Source of the DNA: Verrucomicrobiota bacterium
GTDB taxonomy: Bacteria > Verrucomicrobiota > Verrucomicrobiia > Opitutales > UBA953
NCBI GenBank assembly: GCA_030834165.1
Contig: JAURFU010000001.1
Span: 62,001-126,000, forward strand
Length of the DNA stretch: 64,000 nt
Reading direction: 5' to 3'
The position numbers and the translations under genes were made by a program. Positions 28,828 to 37,386 of this stretch are shown here, one piece after another. The first letter of the stretch is position 1. Each line of letters begins with the position of its first letter. The notes under the pieces were generated by a model, which was not told the origin of the DNA, made no database searches, and saw only the letters and a program-made list of their open reading frames with translations.

Positions 28828-29747
28828 GCCGCGTCCTCATCACCGGCGGGGCCGGCTTCATCGGCTCGCACCTTGCGCGGCATTTCGCCTCCTGCGGCGA
28901 AGTGACCGTCCTCGACGACCTCCGCAGCGGTCACGACCGCAACCTCGAAGGAGTGGACTGCCGCTTCATGCGCGGATCGATTCTTGACGAGGCTACCTTG
29001 CGCGAGGCGATCGCCGGCGCCGAGGAGGTCTATCACCTCGCCGCGATGGTTTCGGTGCCGGAATCCGTGGCCAAGCCCGCCGAGTGCGCCGAACTCAACA
29101 CCGAGGGCACCCGCCGCGTCCTCGATGCGGCCATGACCGCCGGCGTCCGCAAGGTCGTGCTCGCCTCGTCCGCCGCCATCTACGGGGACAATCCGACCGT
29201 GCCCAAGCTGGAGACCATGCCTCCCGAGCCGAAGTCGCCCTATGCGGAGACCAAGCTCGCCGGCGAACGTCTGCTGGAAGCCTACCGGCGTTCGCACGGG
29301 CTCGGCACGACGAGCCTGCGCTTCTTCAACGTGTTCGGTCCGCGCCAGGACCCACGCTCGGCTTATGCCGCGGCGGTCCCGATCTTCATCGCCAAAGCCC
29401 TCCGCGGCGAACCGATCGGCATCCATGGCGACGGCGGACAGACCCGGGATTTCATCCACGTCACCGACATCGTCGGCGCGCTCGCTTTCGCCGGCGCTTC
29501 GGCGGAGATGCATGGCACGTACAACGTCGGTTACGGCCGCAGCCAGTCCATCCTTGAGCTGGCCACGGAGATCGTCCGCCTCACGGGTTCGAAATCCCGC
29601 ATCGAGCACCTGCCGACGAGGGCCGGGGACGTGCGCCATTCCCTGGCGTCCAACGAACGCCTCCTCGCCGCCGGCTGGCGGCAGCGTTCCTCCGTCGCCG
29701 CCGGACTGGTCGAGACGATCGACTACTTCCGTCAGCTCAAGGCGTGA
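28824..29747 (+). CDS. NAD-dependent sugar epimerase/dehydratase
   Basis: A 307-residue extended short-chain dehydrogenase. The Rossmann motif is 'GGAGFIGSH' (8-16), with 'LAAMVSVPES' and 'ASSAAIYG'. The active site is S115/S116 with Y140-x3-K144. It resembles UDP-glucose or UDP-GlcNAc 4-epimerases (GalE, WbpP, Gne). As the last gene of the operon, after a nucleotidyltransferase and a NahK-like kinase, it probably interconverts UDP-GlcNAc and UDP-GalNAc. Its end overlaps the convergent gene by 11 bases. Confidence 0.86.
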   Translation: MSRVLITGGAGFIGSHLARHFASCGEVTVLDDLRSGHDRNLEGVDCRFMRGSILDEATLREAIAGAEEVYHLAAMVSVPESVAKPAECAELNTEGTRRVLDAAMTAGVRKVVLASSAAIYGDNPTVPKLETMPPEPKSPYAETKLAGERLLEAYRRSHGLGTTSLRFFNVFGPRQDPRSAYAAAVPIFIAKALRGEPIGIHGDGGQTRDFIHVTDIVGALAFAGASAEMHGTYNVGYGRSQSILELATEIVRLTGSKSRIEHLPTRAGDVRHSLASNERLLAAGWRQRSSVAAGLVETIDYFRQLKA

Positions 29748-30597
29748 CGACCAACGTCGCGCGCAGGAGTTCCTCCTGCCCGTCGTTGAGGTTGAGCCAG
29801 AAATCGTACGTCCCAGGGGCGGGCAGACGCAGCCGGAAAGCGAGCGTCGGATCCTCCGCATACTCGCCGCCCTCGAGGGTCGGATGCATATGGGCGTAGC
29901 CGGCGTCAGGACGGTCGACGGAGAAGACCACCGCATGCCCCAAGGAACCCATGATCGGCTTGAGACGAAGCTTCCTGCCTTCGAGTCCCGACAGGCGAAG
30001 CCGGATCATCGCGGAGGAACCGGTCTGGCTGGTCGACGTGGTGAGTTCCACGATGCGGTTGCGAGGGACCGGGGCGGGCGGCGCTCCGGCCGTGGTGAAA
30101 GCAGGCGCGACCTCCGCCTCGGCCATCATGGTCCGCGAAGTACGCACATCGCTGAAATCGACATAGGCCCGCAAGCCGATGCCGCGCAGGTGGGCCGGCA
30201 CTTCGAAGCGCCAGGACCCGTCGTCGGCCGGCTGAGGGTGAAGGTGCGCATACTGCCGCCCCCCGCCGAGCTGGCGAAGATGCAGGTGCACGCGCTGGGT
30301 ATGGGAGACCGCCACCTCGTGCGCGTAATAAGGGTGACCGTCGTCCTTGAGGAGACGCACCTCGCCCGCTTTGCCTTCCGCATCCAAGACCACCTTCAGC
30401 TCCACGGGGAAGCGCAGGCCTTTCGGGGAATAGAAGTTGGCCTCCTCGTTGAGCCCGCAGAACTCAAGGCCGTCCACCACGACCGGTTCATGATCGGCAT
30501 GCAGGAACGTGCACTGGGTGTCAGGCAGGGAACGCAGGCCGAAGAACCCCAGGACCGCGACGGCCGTGATGATGCCGACTTGGCGGGGGTTCGACAT
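29737..30597 (-). CDS. Membrane-anchored protein with two HxHP motifs, Sco neighbour
   Basis: This 286-residue protein has an N-terminal membrane anchor (about 8-22), then extracytoplasmic beta-rich sequence. Two similar motifs stand out: 'YAHLHPQP' (HLHP at 118-121) and 'YAHMHPTL' (HMHP at 236-239), with nearby 'HTQRVHLHL'. The pattern recalls the YtkA/FixH-like or metal-responsive proteins often found beside copper genes. Its start overlaps the Sco stop by one base. A copper-binding or delivery role is inferred from the motifs and this coupling. No named family was recognised. Confidence 0.65.
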   Translation of the reverse strand: MSNPRQVGIITAVAVLGFFGLRSLPDTQCTFLHADHEPVVVDGLEFCGLNEEANFYSPKGLRFPVELKVVLDAEGKAGEVRLLKDDGHPYYAHEVAVSHTQRVHLHLRQLGGGRQYAHLHPQPADDGSWRFEVPAHLRGIGLRAYVDFSDVRTSRTMMAEAEVAPAFTTAGAPPAPVPRNRIVELTTSTSQTGSSAMIRLRLSGLEGRKLRLKPIMGSLGHAVVFSVDRPDAGYAHMHPTLEGGEYAEDPTLAFRLRLPAPGTYDFWLNLNDGQEELLRATLVVTP

Positions 30598-31436
30598 CAG
30601 CGTCGGGCTCCGGCGCCTCCCTCGAGGGAAAGCAGGCGGCGGGCGATTTCTTCGGCGTCAAAGGACGGCCCTTCGTTGCGGAAGGCGATTCGTCCCTCCG
30701 GGGTGATGACGATGAGCGCGGCGTTGTGCACGATGGTGCCGTCGTCACGCAGGGTCTGGATGCCGTAATGGCGTAGCAGGTCCTTGATCTGGCCGGCGTC
30801 GCCGGTGAGGAAACGATGGCGGGCATGGTCGATGCCATAACCGTCCGCATAAGCGCGGAGCTGGCCGGGGGAATCGGTCTCCGGGTCGAAGGTGATCGTC
30901 ACCAGGCGGATGCCCGCGGCGGCGGGATCTTTGGCGAGACGGTCGCCGAGGGACTTCATGCAGGCGGTCGAAGCCGGACACATGCGGGCGACGCGGCAGC
31001 TGGTGAAGATGAAGTTCAGGGCGATCGCGTGCCCGAGCAGGTCCTTCTTCGTCACCAGCCGACCGTCTTGATCCCAGAGCGCCATGTTTGGCATCAGTTC
31101 ATTCGGCATGCGGGTCACCATGCGTCCTTTGTCGACGGTCTCCCGGCGGAGGACATCGGTGACTTCGGCGACGCGACGGAGTTCCTCCGGGTCGGCGGAA
31201 ACGACGCCGCGGGCGAAGGTCTCGGCTCCTTCGGTGACGGCGTCGTAACGGATCAGGCGGCCGAGCCAGCCGACCTTGCGGTCGCCCTCCGAGAAACGTC
31301 GGAGCAGGACCGCGCCATCCTTGCCGGCCAAGGATATCTTCGCCGACCCGTCAGACCCCACCGAAAGGACCTTGCCCTGCTCGGTGGCGGCGGGAAGGCC
31401 GACGACGGCCAGCAGGAGGAAGAGAAGAGGTCGCAT
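30597..31436 (-). CDS. SCO1/SenC/PrrC family protein
   Basis: A 279-residue exported thioredoxin-fold copper chaperone, which in its family helps build the Cu-A centre of cytochrome c oxidase. A signal peptide (1-17) is followed by a small beta-rich segment (20-75) and the Sco domain. The metal cysteines are C147 and C153 in 'TSCRVARMCP', the CX5CP spacing of one Sco subgroup, and the third ligand is probably H237 in 'IVHNAAL'. It is co-translated with the HxHP protein. No oxidase genes are in the window. Confidence 0.85.
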   Translation of the reverse strand: MRPLLFLLLAVVGLPAATEQGKVLSVGSDGSAKISLAGKDGAVLLRRFSEGDRKVGWLGRLIRYDAVTEGAETFARGVVSADPEELRRVAEVTDVLRRETVDKGRMVTRMPNELMPNMALWDQDGRLVTKKDLLGHAIALNFIFTSCRVARMCPASTACMKSLGDRLAKDPAAAGIRLVTITFDPETDSPGQLRAYADGYGIDHARHRFLTGDAGQIKDLLRHYGIQTLRDDGTIVHNAALIVITPEGRIAFRNEGPSFDAEEIARRLLSLEGGAGARR

Positions 31437-31438
31437 GT

Positions 31439-32362
31439 TCAGAGATGTTCTCCTGAAGGACCAAGGAGCAGCTCCACCATCCCGTGTCGAACGCCGTAGT
31501 TAGAAAGATGGAAAGCCTCCGCGCCCGTGAGGTCGGCCAGCACGCAGAGGGTGATCAGGGCGGCGGGCATGATATCGGCCCTTTCGGGCGGGATACCGGG
31601 GATGGAAAGGCGCCCAGCCAGATCCGCGGCGCACATCCGGTCACGCAGCTCGCGGATACGCAGCATGGGCAGGCGACCACCGACCGGGGCTTCGCCCAAG
31701 GCCTCGAGGTGCAAGGCGACGGCGGCGAAGACGCCCCCGGCTCCGACGATCAGGAACTTGTCCGCCGCGCCAGCCGGGACCACGGTCTGCAGAGAGGCCA
31801 GGAGGTGGGTCCGGATGGAAAGCTGGTCAAGCTCGTCCACCGGCCCCTGTCCGCCGCGCAGGAAACCATGAGTCAGTCGGACCGAACCCAGAGGGAAACT
31901 GCGGGCGTGCACGCAACGCTGACCGCGGAGGACGGAGACCTCGAGGCTGCCGCCGCCGAGATCGAACGACAGGATGTCGGCATAAGCCTGGTAGGCAGGA
32001 TCGGCGCGCACGCCCGCCGCGGCGAGCCTGGCCTCCACCTCGCCGGAGACGATGGTCAGAGGCAGACCGACGGAGGCTTCGACCTCGCGGGCGAAATCCT
32101 GACGGCTGACGGACTCGCGTACGGCGCTCGTGGCGAGCAGGCAGATCCGTGTGGCGCCCAGCGAACGGGCGTAGGCGACCAGGCGGCCGATGGCCGCGAT
32201 GGCTTCAGCCTTGGCTTCGGATGAGAAGGGTTCGGCCGGACCACCCTCCGGCTGAAGACGGACGGCTTCGGACTTGCGCCCGAGCTCGCGGCGATCGGCC
32301 GCACCGATGACCGCGACCTTGATGGAATTGGAGCCTACGTCGACGACGGCGATGACGGACAT
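31439..32362 (-). CDS. Ppx/GppA family phosphatase
   Basis: This 307-residue protein has the ASKHA-type fold of exopolyphosphatases and pppGpp phosphatases. The phosphate-binding start is 'VVDVGSNSIKVAV', the second loop 'DLGGGSLEVSV', with 'ATSAVRES' between. It has only the two core domains; E. coli Ppx has about 200 more residues. It may hydrolyse polyphosphate or pppGpp, which sequence alone cannot tell. It lies two bases downstream of lpxR and two bases upstream of the Sco gene, so all are likely co-transcribed. Confidence 0.9.
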   Translation of the reverse strand: MSVIAVVDVGSNSIKVAVIGAADRRELGRKSEAVRLQPEGGPAEPFSSEAKAEAIAAIGRLVAYARSLGATRICLLATSAVRESVSRQDFAREVEASVGLPLTIVSGEVEARLAAAGVRADPAYQAYADILSFDLGGGSLEVSVLRGQRCVHARSFPLGSVRLTHGFLRGGQGPVDELDQLSIRTHLLASLQTVVPAGAADKFLIVGAGGVFAAVALHLEALGEAPVGGRLPMLRIRELRDRMCAADLAGRLSIPGIPPERADIMPAALITLCVLADLTGAEAFHLSNYGVRHGMVELLLGPSGEHL

Positions 32363-32364
32363 GT

Positions 32365-33315
32365 TCAGAATAGGAATTGGCCCTTCAGTCCGCCGAAAAG
32401 ATGGAAGCCGTCCTGCGTCTCGAAATCCTTGGTACGGGCGGCGCAGAAATAGGTCAGCGAACAGGAGGTGAACTGCAGCGTCGCCCCGAGGGCGGCCTGA
32501 AGGATGATGGGTGAGCGGGTGACGGCGCGCGAGTCGCGGAAGTTGGTGCCGTCGGTGGCGTAGTTGCGCACGATGACCTCGACCTGCGTGTCGGCGAAGC
32601 CCCAGAAGGCGATGCCAGCCTTCTCAGGCCCCCGCAGGTCGGCCGAGGGATCGTAACCGTTGGAGTGACGGATATAACTGTGGCCCCAGGAACGGCCCAG
32701 GTCGGAGCCCCAGCGGAACTGGGCGCCGAAGATCGCTTCGGTCCGGAGGGTGCCGAGCTGCAGGACGGCGCGGGCGATGAGGTCGCGGGTATCGCGGTCA
32801 GGCCCATCGAGGTCGAAGCGATGTCGGAACTCCCCGTCGAGGTTGATGAGCAGCTCATCCGGCAGCTGGGTTCCCCAGCCGACCGCCTGAGGCGTACCGA
32901 TGAGGTCGTGGAACTTATTCTGGACCGTCTCGCCGCCGGCGGAAGGACCGATGACGCCGAGCTTGGCCTCGACGGAAAACAGGCTGTCGCGCTTGCCGCC
33001 GCGCTCAAGCACCCGGCCATAACCCCAGCCGACATAGAGCGCGCCGGAGTAAGGCAGATCGGTGTACGGCGGCGTGACCGACGGAGGATTCGACGTATCG
33101 GACGGCGTGTTGATCTCCTGCGTCAGGGAGAAGAAGGTTTGATCGTCGCAGTTGACCGAGATCTTCAAGCCCTGCGTGTAGTAGCGATCCTTGTTGGTGG
33201 GCGTGAACTTGTCGTTCTCCTCCGTGACGGCGACCACCCAAGGCTTGGCCGCAGGCTCCGCCGCCGACGCGAGAACGGCGAGGCAAAGGAGGGTGAATGG
33301 ACGGGTGACGGACAT
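32365..33315 (-). CDS. lpxR: Lipid A deacylase LpxR family outer-membrane protein (DUF2219)
   Basis: This 316-residue exported protein has a signal peptide of about 18 residues ending near 'ASAAEP', followed by the family opening 'ENDKF' and 'DRYYTQGLKIS'. Alternating beta strands and a C-terminal phenylalanine (ends 'GQFLF') fit an outer-membrane barrel. LpxR enzymes remove the 3'-acyloxyacyl chain from lipid A. I chose the ATG at 33313-33315, since the longer upstream frame has no secretion signal. It is divergent from the Mla operon, separated by 91 bases. Confidence 0.85.
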   Translation of the reverse strand: MSVTRPFTLLCLAVLASAAEPAAKPWVVAVTEENDKFTPTNKDRYYTQGLKISVNCDDQTFFSLTQEINTPSDTSNPPSVTPPYTDLPYSGALYVGWGYGRVLERGGKRDSLFSVEAKLGVIGPSAGGETVQNKFHDLIGTPQAVGWGTQLPDELLINLDGEFRHRFDLDGPDRDTRDLIARAVLQLGTLRTEAIFGAQFRWGSDLGRSWGHSYIRHSNGYDPSADLRGPEKAGIAFWGFADTQVEVIVRNYATDGTNFRDSRAVTRSPIILQAALGATLQFTSCSLTYFCAARTKDFETQDGFHLFGGLKGQFLF

Positions 33316-33406
33316 CGACGAAGGTTCAGCAAAGCGAACGAAGCAGGCAGGGACAATGCCTTTCTGACTTGTGAACGGTTGGGTGTCCAAGTATTTGACC
33401 ATCAGG

Positions 33407-34501
33407 ATGTCCCAACCGCCCTCAGGCTCGCCTTTTGCCCGGACGGAAGTCCGCGCCGACGGCCTCGCCGTGGTGACGGTCGGCGGCAACTGGAACCTGG
33501 ACGACACCCTCCCCTCGGTGGTCATCCGGGGCGACCGCGTGAAGGTCATCGCCGAAGGACTGGGCGACTTCGACTCTTCCCTGCCCGCCTGGCTGCATGC
33601 CCACGGCAAGAACATCCGCGACCTGGACCTGCGCGACCTTCCGGCCCGGCTTCAGTCCTTGGTCCGCATGGCTGAGAAAGCCGCCTTTCAGGACAATGAC
33701 GACGAGAAGCTGGGTTTCTTGGAAGTGTTCGGGACCTGGGGCGTCGAGAGCGGCTCTTCCTGGGCCCGGGCGTTCGAACATATCGGCCACACCGCCCTCG
33801 GCTTCGCGCGCATGCTCGTCGGCCGGGCGAAGGTCAACTGGGCCGACTTCTCCCTTCAGCTGCAGACCGCGGGCGTCGACGCCTTGCCGATCGTGGCGCT
33901 GCTCGGCTTCCTGACCGGACTCATCATGGCCTACGTCGGTCTCATCCAGCTCCGCCAGGTCGGCGCCACCGTCTACGTCGCCAACCTCGTCTCGCTCGCC
34001 ATGACCCGCGAGATGGGCGCGCTCATGACCGGCGTCATCGCGTGCGGACGCACCTCGACCGCCTTCGCCTCGCAGCTCGGCAGCATGAACGTCAGCCAGG
34101 AGACCGACGCCCTCCGCGCCCTCGGCATCCAGCCCGTCGAATACCTGGCCCTGCCGCGCATCCTCGCGGTCACGCTGATGGTCCCGCTGCTCGCCGTATT
34201 CGCCACCTTCGTCGGCGTGTTCGGAGGGATGGTGGTCGCCTGCGCCGGCGACCTGAGCGTGGAGCAATACCTCACGCAGGCGATCCGCGCCATCGCCTTC
34301 AAGAGCTTCCTGGTGGGCTTCCTCAAGTCCATCGCCTTCGGCTTCATCGCCGCCTGGGCCGGCTGCTATCGCGGCGCCGTCGCCAAGCGCTCGGCCCTCG
34401 GGGTCGGCGAGGCCGCGACCTCGGCCGCGGTGCTGGGCATCACGCTGATCGTCGTCTCCGACGCGCTGTTCGCCGTCATCTTCAACCTCTTCAACCTGTG
34501 A
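33407..34501 (+). CDS. mlaE: MlaE-type lipid ABC transporter permease with N-terminal STAS domain
   Basis: A 364-residue protein. Residues 1-105 resemble an MlaB-like STAS domain ('LAVVTVGGNWNLDDT'). The rest is an MlaE permease with about five membrane segments, including 'LPIVALLGFLTGLIMAYVG' and 'ALMTGVIACGRTSTAFASQLG'. MlaE moves phospholipid between inner and outer membrane with MlaF and MlaD. The start is placed at the ATG at 33407; a GTG at 33371 is in frame but adds unconserved text. Its stop overlaps the mlaF start by GTGA. Confidence 0.9.
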   Translation: MSQPPSGSPFARTEVRADGLAVVTVGGNWNLDDTLPSVVIRGDRVKVIAEGLGDFDSSLPAWLHAHGKNIRDLDLRDLPARLQSLVRMAEKAAFQDNDDEKLGFLEVFGTWGVESGSSWARAFEHIGHTALGFARMLVGRAKVNWADFSLQLQTAGVDALPIVALLGFLTGLIMAYVGLIQLRQVGATVYVANLVSLAMTREMGALMTGVIACGRTSTAFASQLGSMNVSQETDALRALGIQPVEYLALPRILAVTLMVPLLAVFATFVGVFGGMVVACAGDLSVEQYLTQAIRAIAFKSFLVGFLKSIAFGFIAAWAGCYRGAVAKRSALGVGEAATSAAVLGITLIVVSDALFAVIFNLFNL

Positions 34502-35256
34502 GCACGACCGGCGACATCGTCAGCTGCGCCGACCTCGCCATCGGCCATGGCCGCAAGGTCATCATGGACCGGCTCAGCTTCGACCTGCCCGCGGGCAAGA
34601 TCCTCGCCATCGTCGGACCGAGCGGCTGCGGCAAGAGCACGCTCATGCGCGCCCTCGGCGGGCTGGACGCGCCGCTCGGCGGCACCGCCCGCCTGATGGG
34701 GGTGGATCTCGCCGCCGCCGATGAAGCCGAACGCCAATTAATCCTCCGCCGCAGCGGCTTCCTCTTCCAAGGCGCCGCCCTCTTCTCGTCGCTGACGCTG
34801 CGTGAGAACATCGAGATGCCGATGCGGGAGTTCCTGCGCTGCCCGCGCAAGGAGATGCGCCAGCTCGCGGAATACAAGCTCGCCTTGGTCGGCCTCGCCG
34901 ACGCGATGGACAAGCTTCCTTCCGAGATCAGCGGCGGCATGGCCAAGCGCGCCGGCATCGCCCGTGCCATGGCGCTGGACCCCGACGTCATCTTCCTCGA
35001 CGAACCCAGCGCCGGCCTGGATCCGATGAGTTCCGGCCGCCTCGACGAGCTCATCCTCCGCCTCCGCGAGGCCTTCGGCACCACCGTGGTGCTGGTCAGC
35101 CACGAGATCCCGAGCATCCTGCGCACCGCGGACTTCTGCATTTACCTCGACCCTGAGACGGGCACCATGGGCGCGTACGGTCCGCCGAAAAGCTTCCTTC
35201 AGGCTGGCCAACCCGCGAAGGTGCACGCCTTCTTCTCCCAAGCCCGCCTCGACTGA
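34498..35256 (+). CDS. mlaF: MlaF-type ABC transporter ATPase
   Basis: This 252-residue ATPase powers the Mla lipid transporter. Walker A is GPSGCGKST (40-48), the signature is 'SGGMAKRAGIARAM', and Walker B is 'VIFLDEPSAGLDP'. The SGGMAKR variant is typical of MlaF/Mkl proteins. The start is GTG at 34498-34500 with a GTGA overlap with mlaE, because no ATG precedes the first conserved strand. mlaD follows after two bases. Confidence 0.94.
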   Translation: MSTTGDIVSCADLAIGHGRKVIMDRLSFDLPAGKILAIVGPSGCGKSTLMRALGGLDAPLGGTARLMGVDLAAADEAERQLILRRSGFLFQGAALFSSLTLRENIEMPMREFLRCPRKEMRQLAEYKLALVGLADAMDKLPSEISGGMAKRAGIARAMALDPDVIFLDEPSAGLDPMSSGRLDELILRLREAFGTTVVLVSHEIPSILRTADFCIYLDPETGTMGAYGPPKSFLQAGQPAKVHAFFSQARLD

Positions 35257-35258
35257 CC

Positions 35259-36293
35259 ATGCGCCGTTCCGCCAACATGACACTGATCGGGGCCTTCGTG
35301 GCCGGCGGGATCCTGCTCATCATCGCCGCCGTCATCCTCCTCGGCGCCGGCTCCTTCACGGGCGCCAAGCCGGAGGCCATCGCCTACTTCGAAGATTCCG
35401 TCAGCGGTCTCGACATCGGCGCTCCGGTCAAGTTCCGCGGGGTCACGATCGGCAAGGTCAGCCAGGTGCTGCTGCACACCTCCGGCCAGTCGGCCGCCGA
35501 CTACTCCGTCCCGGTGGTCATGGAATTCTCGCCCGACCTCCTGACCCGCCGCGGCCTGGATCAAGCCCTGCTCCAGAAGGAAGGGCTCGGCGTCTCCATC
35601 AGCAAAGGCCTCCGCGCCAAGCTCCAGCAGCAATCGGTCGTGACCGGCGTGCTCTACGTCGAACTAGACTACTTCCCCGACACGACGTTCAAGCTGCACG
35701 CCAAGGACGGACCGTTGCCGGAGATCCCGACCCAGCCCTCCAACCTCGGCGCGCTCACCAAGGCCATCTCGCAGACGCTCGACCAGCTGAGCCGCATCGA
35801 CTTCGTGAACATCACGAAGAAGGTGGACTCCATCCTCGGGCGCATCGACCAAGGCGCCGCGCAGATCGAATTCGAGAAGATCAACGGCAACCTGGTGGCC
35901 GCTTCGGCCAACATCGCGAAGATCACGGGAGACCCGACCATCCCCCGCGCCGTCGCCGACTTCTCCGCCGCGATGCAGGGCGTAGACGCCTTGGTGAAAC
36001 GTCTTTCGAGCAAGGTCGATCCGGTCACCGCCGACATCCAAGGCATGGCCGCCGCCGGCCGCAAGGCCCTCGAACGCCTCAATGAGACCTCCGAGCACCT
36101 GCGCACGCTGACCAAGCCCGGCTCACCCGCCCGCCGCGACCTGGACCAAGCGCTGGCCGACGTCTCGGAGGCGGCCCAGGCGATCCGCTCCCTGGCCGAC
36201 TTCCTCGAACGCAACCCCGAGACGATCATCCAGGGCCGCAGCAAGGCTCCCGCGAAGACGGCCGCCCCTCAGGAGGATCCGCCCGCCAAATGA
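35259..36293 (+). CDS. mlaD: MlaD-type MCE domain lipid-transport protein
   Basis: This 344-residue protein has one N-terminal membrane helix (about 8-30) and a single MCE domain ('AYFEDSVSGLDIGAPVKFRG', about 44-63, through residue 125). A long helical periplasmic part follows. MCE proteins form hexameric rings that bind lipid in the periplasm. The helical tail suggests a tunnel-like form such as LetB or Mce rather than the short E. coli MlaD (183 residues). It is fourth from the outer-membrane lpxR gene and overlaps the lipoprotein gene by ATGA. Confidence 0.92.
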   Translation: MRRSANMTLIGAFVAGGILLIIAAVILLGAGSFTGAKPEAIAYFEDSVSGLDIGAPVKFRGVTIGKVSQVLLHTSGQSAADYSVPVVMEFSPDLLTRRGLDQALLQKEGLGVSISKGLRAKLQQQSVVTGVLYVELDYFPDTTFKLHAKDGPLPEIPTQPSNLGALTKAISQTLDQLSRIDFVNITKKVDSILGRIDQGAAQIEFEKINGNLVAASANIAKITGDPTIPRAVADFSAAMQGVDALVKRLSSKVDPVTADIQGMAAAGRKALERLNETSEHLRTLTKPGSPARRDLDQALADVSEAAQAIRSLADFLERNPETIIQGRSKAPAKTAAPQEDPPAK

Positions 36294-36916
36294 ACATCCG
36301 AGCCCTGCTCCTCAGCCTATCCGCGCTTCTGAGCGGTTGCATCATCTTCGACAAGAAGAGCGAGGCCGTCGTCTTCCATCAGTTCGCCGCGCCGTCCGCC
36401 GTGCCGACGACGGCCGGGATGCCGCTCTTCATCCCGCGCGCCATCATCCCTTCGGCGCTCCGCCGCCCCAACGTCGTCCTCATCGACAACCACGGATGGG
36501 TCCACGTCGAAGACGCACATCGCTGGATCGCCCCGCTCGACCGCGCCCTCCCTGAAACCATGGGACGACATCTTAACGCCCTCGGCGGAGCGCGAACCAC
36601 CAACCAGACGCCCCCCGAAGACCACCTCGTGCTGCTCCTGACCATGGACAAGATGGAGATCGTGGCTCCGGATGAGCCCGAACCTTCGATCTTCTCGCTG
36701 CCGGGTTCCTCCGTGAAAGCAGGCTCCGCCTCGTTCCAGATCACCTGCCGGCTCGAGAAATCCGACGGCACCCTGGTCGGCGTCAGGACCCTCTCCGCCT
36801 CCCGTCCGCTCAAGGATCGCACGCCCGCCTCGTTCGTCCAAGCCCAGTCGGCCAACGTGGCCGCCGCCTCGGCCGAGCTCGCGAAATGGCTGCCGCTCGC
36901 CTCTTCTTCGAAATGA
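36290..36916 (+). CDS. Lipoprotein, likely ABC-type transport auxiliary (PqiC/LetC-like position)
   Basis: This 208-residue protein has a lipoprotein signal peptide with lipobox LLSGC (C17). The body is mixed alpha/beta with no named motif. It overlaps mlaD by ATGA and the DUF5069 gene by ATGA. PqiC-like outer-membrane lipoproteins often follow MCE genes and receive the lipid path, so this is a reasonable guess. Family membership could not be shown by eye. Confidence 0.72.
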   Translation: MNIRALLLSLSALLSGCIIFDKKSEAVVFHQFAAPSAVPTTAGMPLFIPRAIIPSALRRPNVVLIDNHGWVHVEDAHRWIAPLDRALPETMGRHLNALGGARTTNQTPPEDHLVLLLTMDKMEIVAPDEPEPSIFSLPGSSVKAGSASFQITCRLEKSDGTLVGVRTLSASRPLKDRTPASFVQAQSANVAAASAELAKWLPLASSSK

Positions 36917-37386
36917 CCACGCCTTCCTCCCCTCGCCCCAACGGCTTCTCGGAAGCCACCGGCGAGATCTGCTACGACCTGCCGTCGTCCTACATCCCGC
37001 ACCCGGGCACGGGCCTGCTCCACCTTCCGCGCTTCCTGGCCAAGATCCGGAAGCACCTGAAAGGCGAGCTCCCCAAGTCCTATCAACGCAACTTCTGCAA
37101 AGGCTTCGACCGCTTCCTCTGCCTCCACCTCGGCGTCGACCCCGAGCAGGTCATCGCCGGCGTCCGGGAAGCCCGTGACGAGGCCGACCTCGACGCCCGC
37201 CTCAAGACCCTTTTCCCCGCCGACCTCCGCGTCCACGTCTGGAACCGCGAACTGGTCCAGAAAGGCATGAGCGAGATGGGCCGGGAAGCCCTCAACGACG
37301 CCAAACGAAAGATGAACGCCGAGCACCGCACGGACGTCATCTCGTTCGCCGACATGATCGACTTCGACGAGGGGCGCATCCTGTGA
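36913..37386 (+). CDS. DUF5069 domain protein
   Basis: This 157-residue cytosolic protein has 'GTGLLHLPRFLAKIRKHLKG' (residues 30-49) and 'FCKGFDRFLCLHLGVD', the pattern I associate with DUF5069, a family of unknown function. The chosen ATG at 36913 overlaps the lipoprotein stop (ATGA); a frame from 36886 would overlap it by 31 bases. The next gene overlaps by GTGA. It is read with the Mla operon, but a role in lipid transport is not shown. Confidence 0.7.
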   Translation: MTTPSSPRPNGFSEATGEICYDLPSSYIPHPGTGLLHLPRFLAKIRKHLKGELPKSYQRNFCKGFDRFLCLHLGVDPEQVIAGVREARDEADLDARLKTLFPADLRVHVWNRELVQKGMSEMGREALNDAKRKMNAEHRTDVISFADMIDFDEGRIL

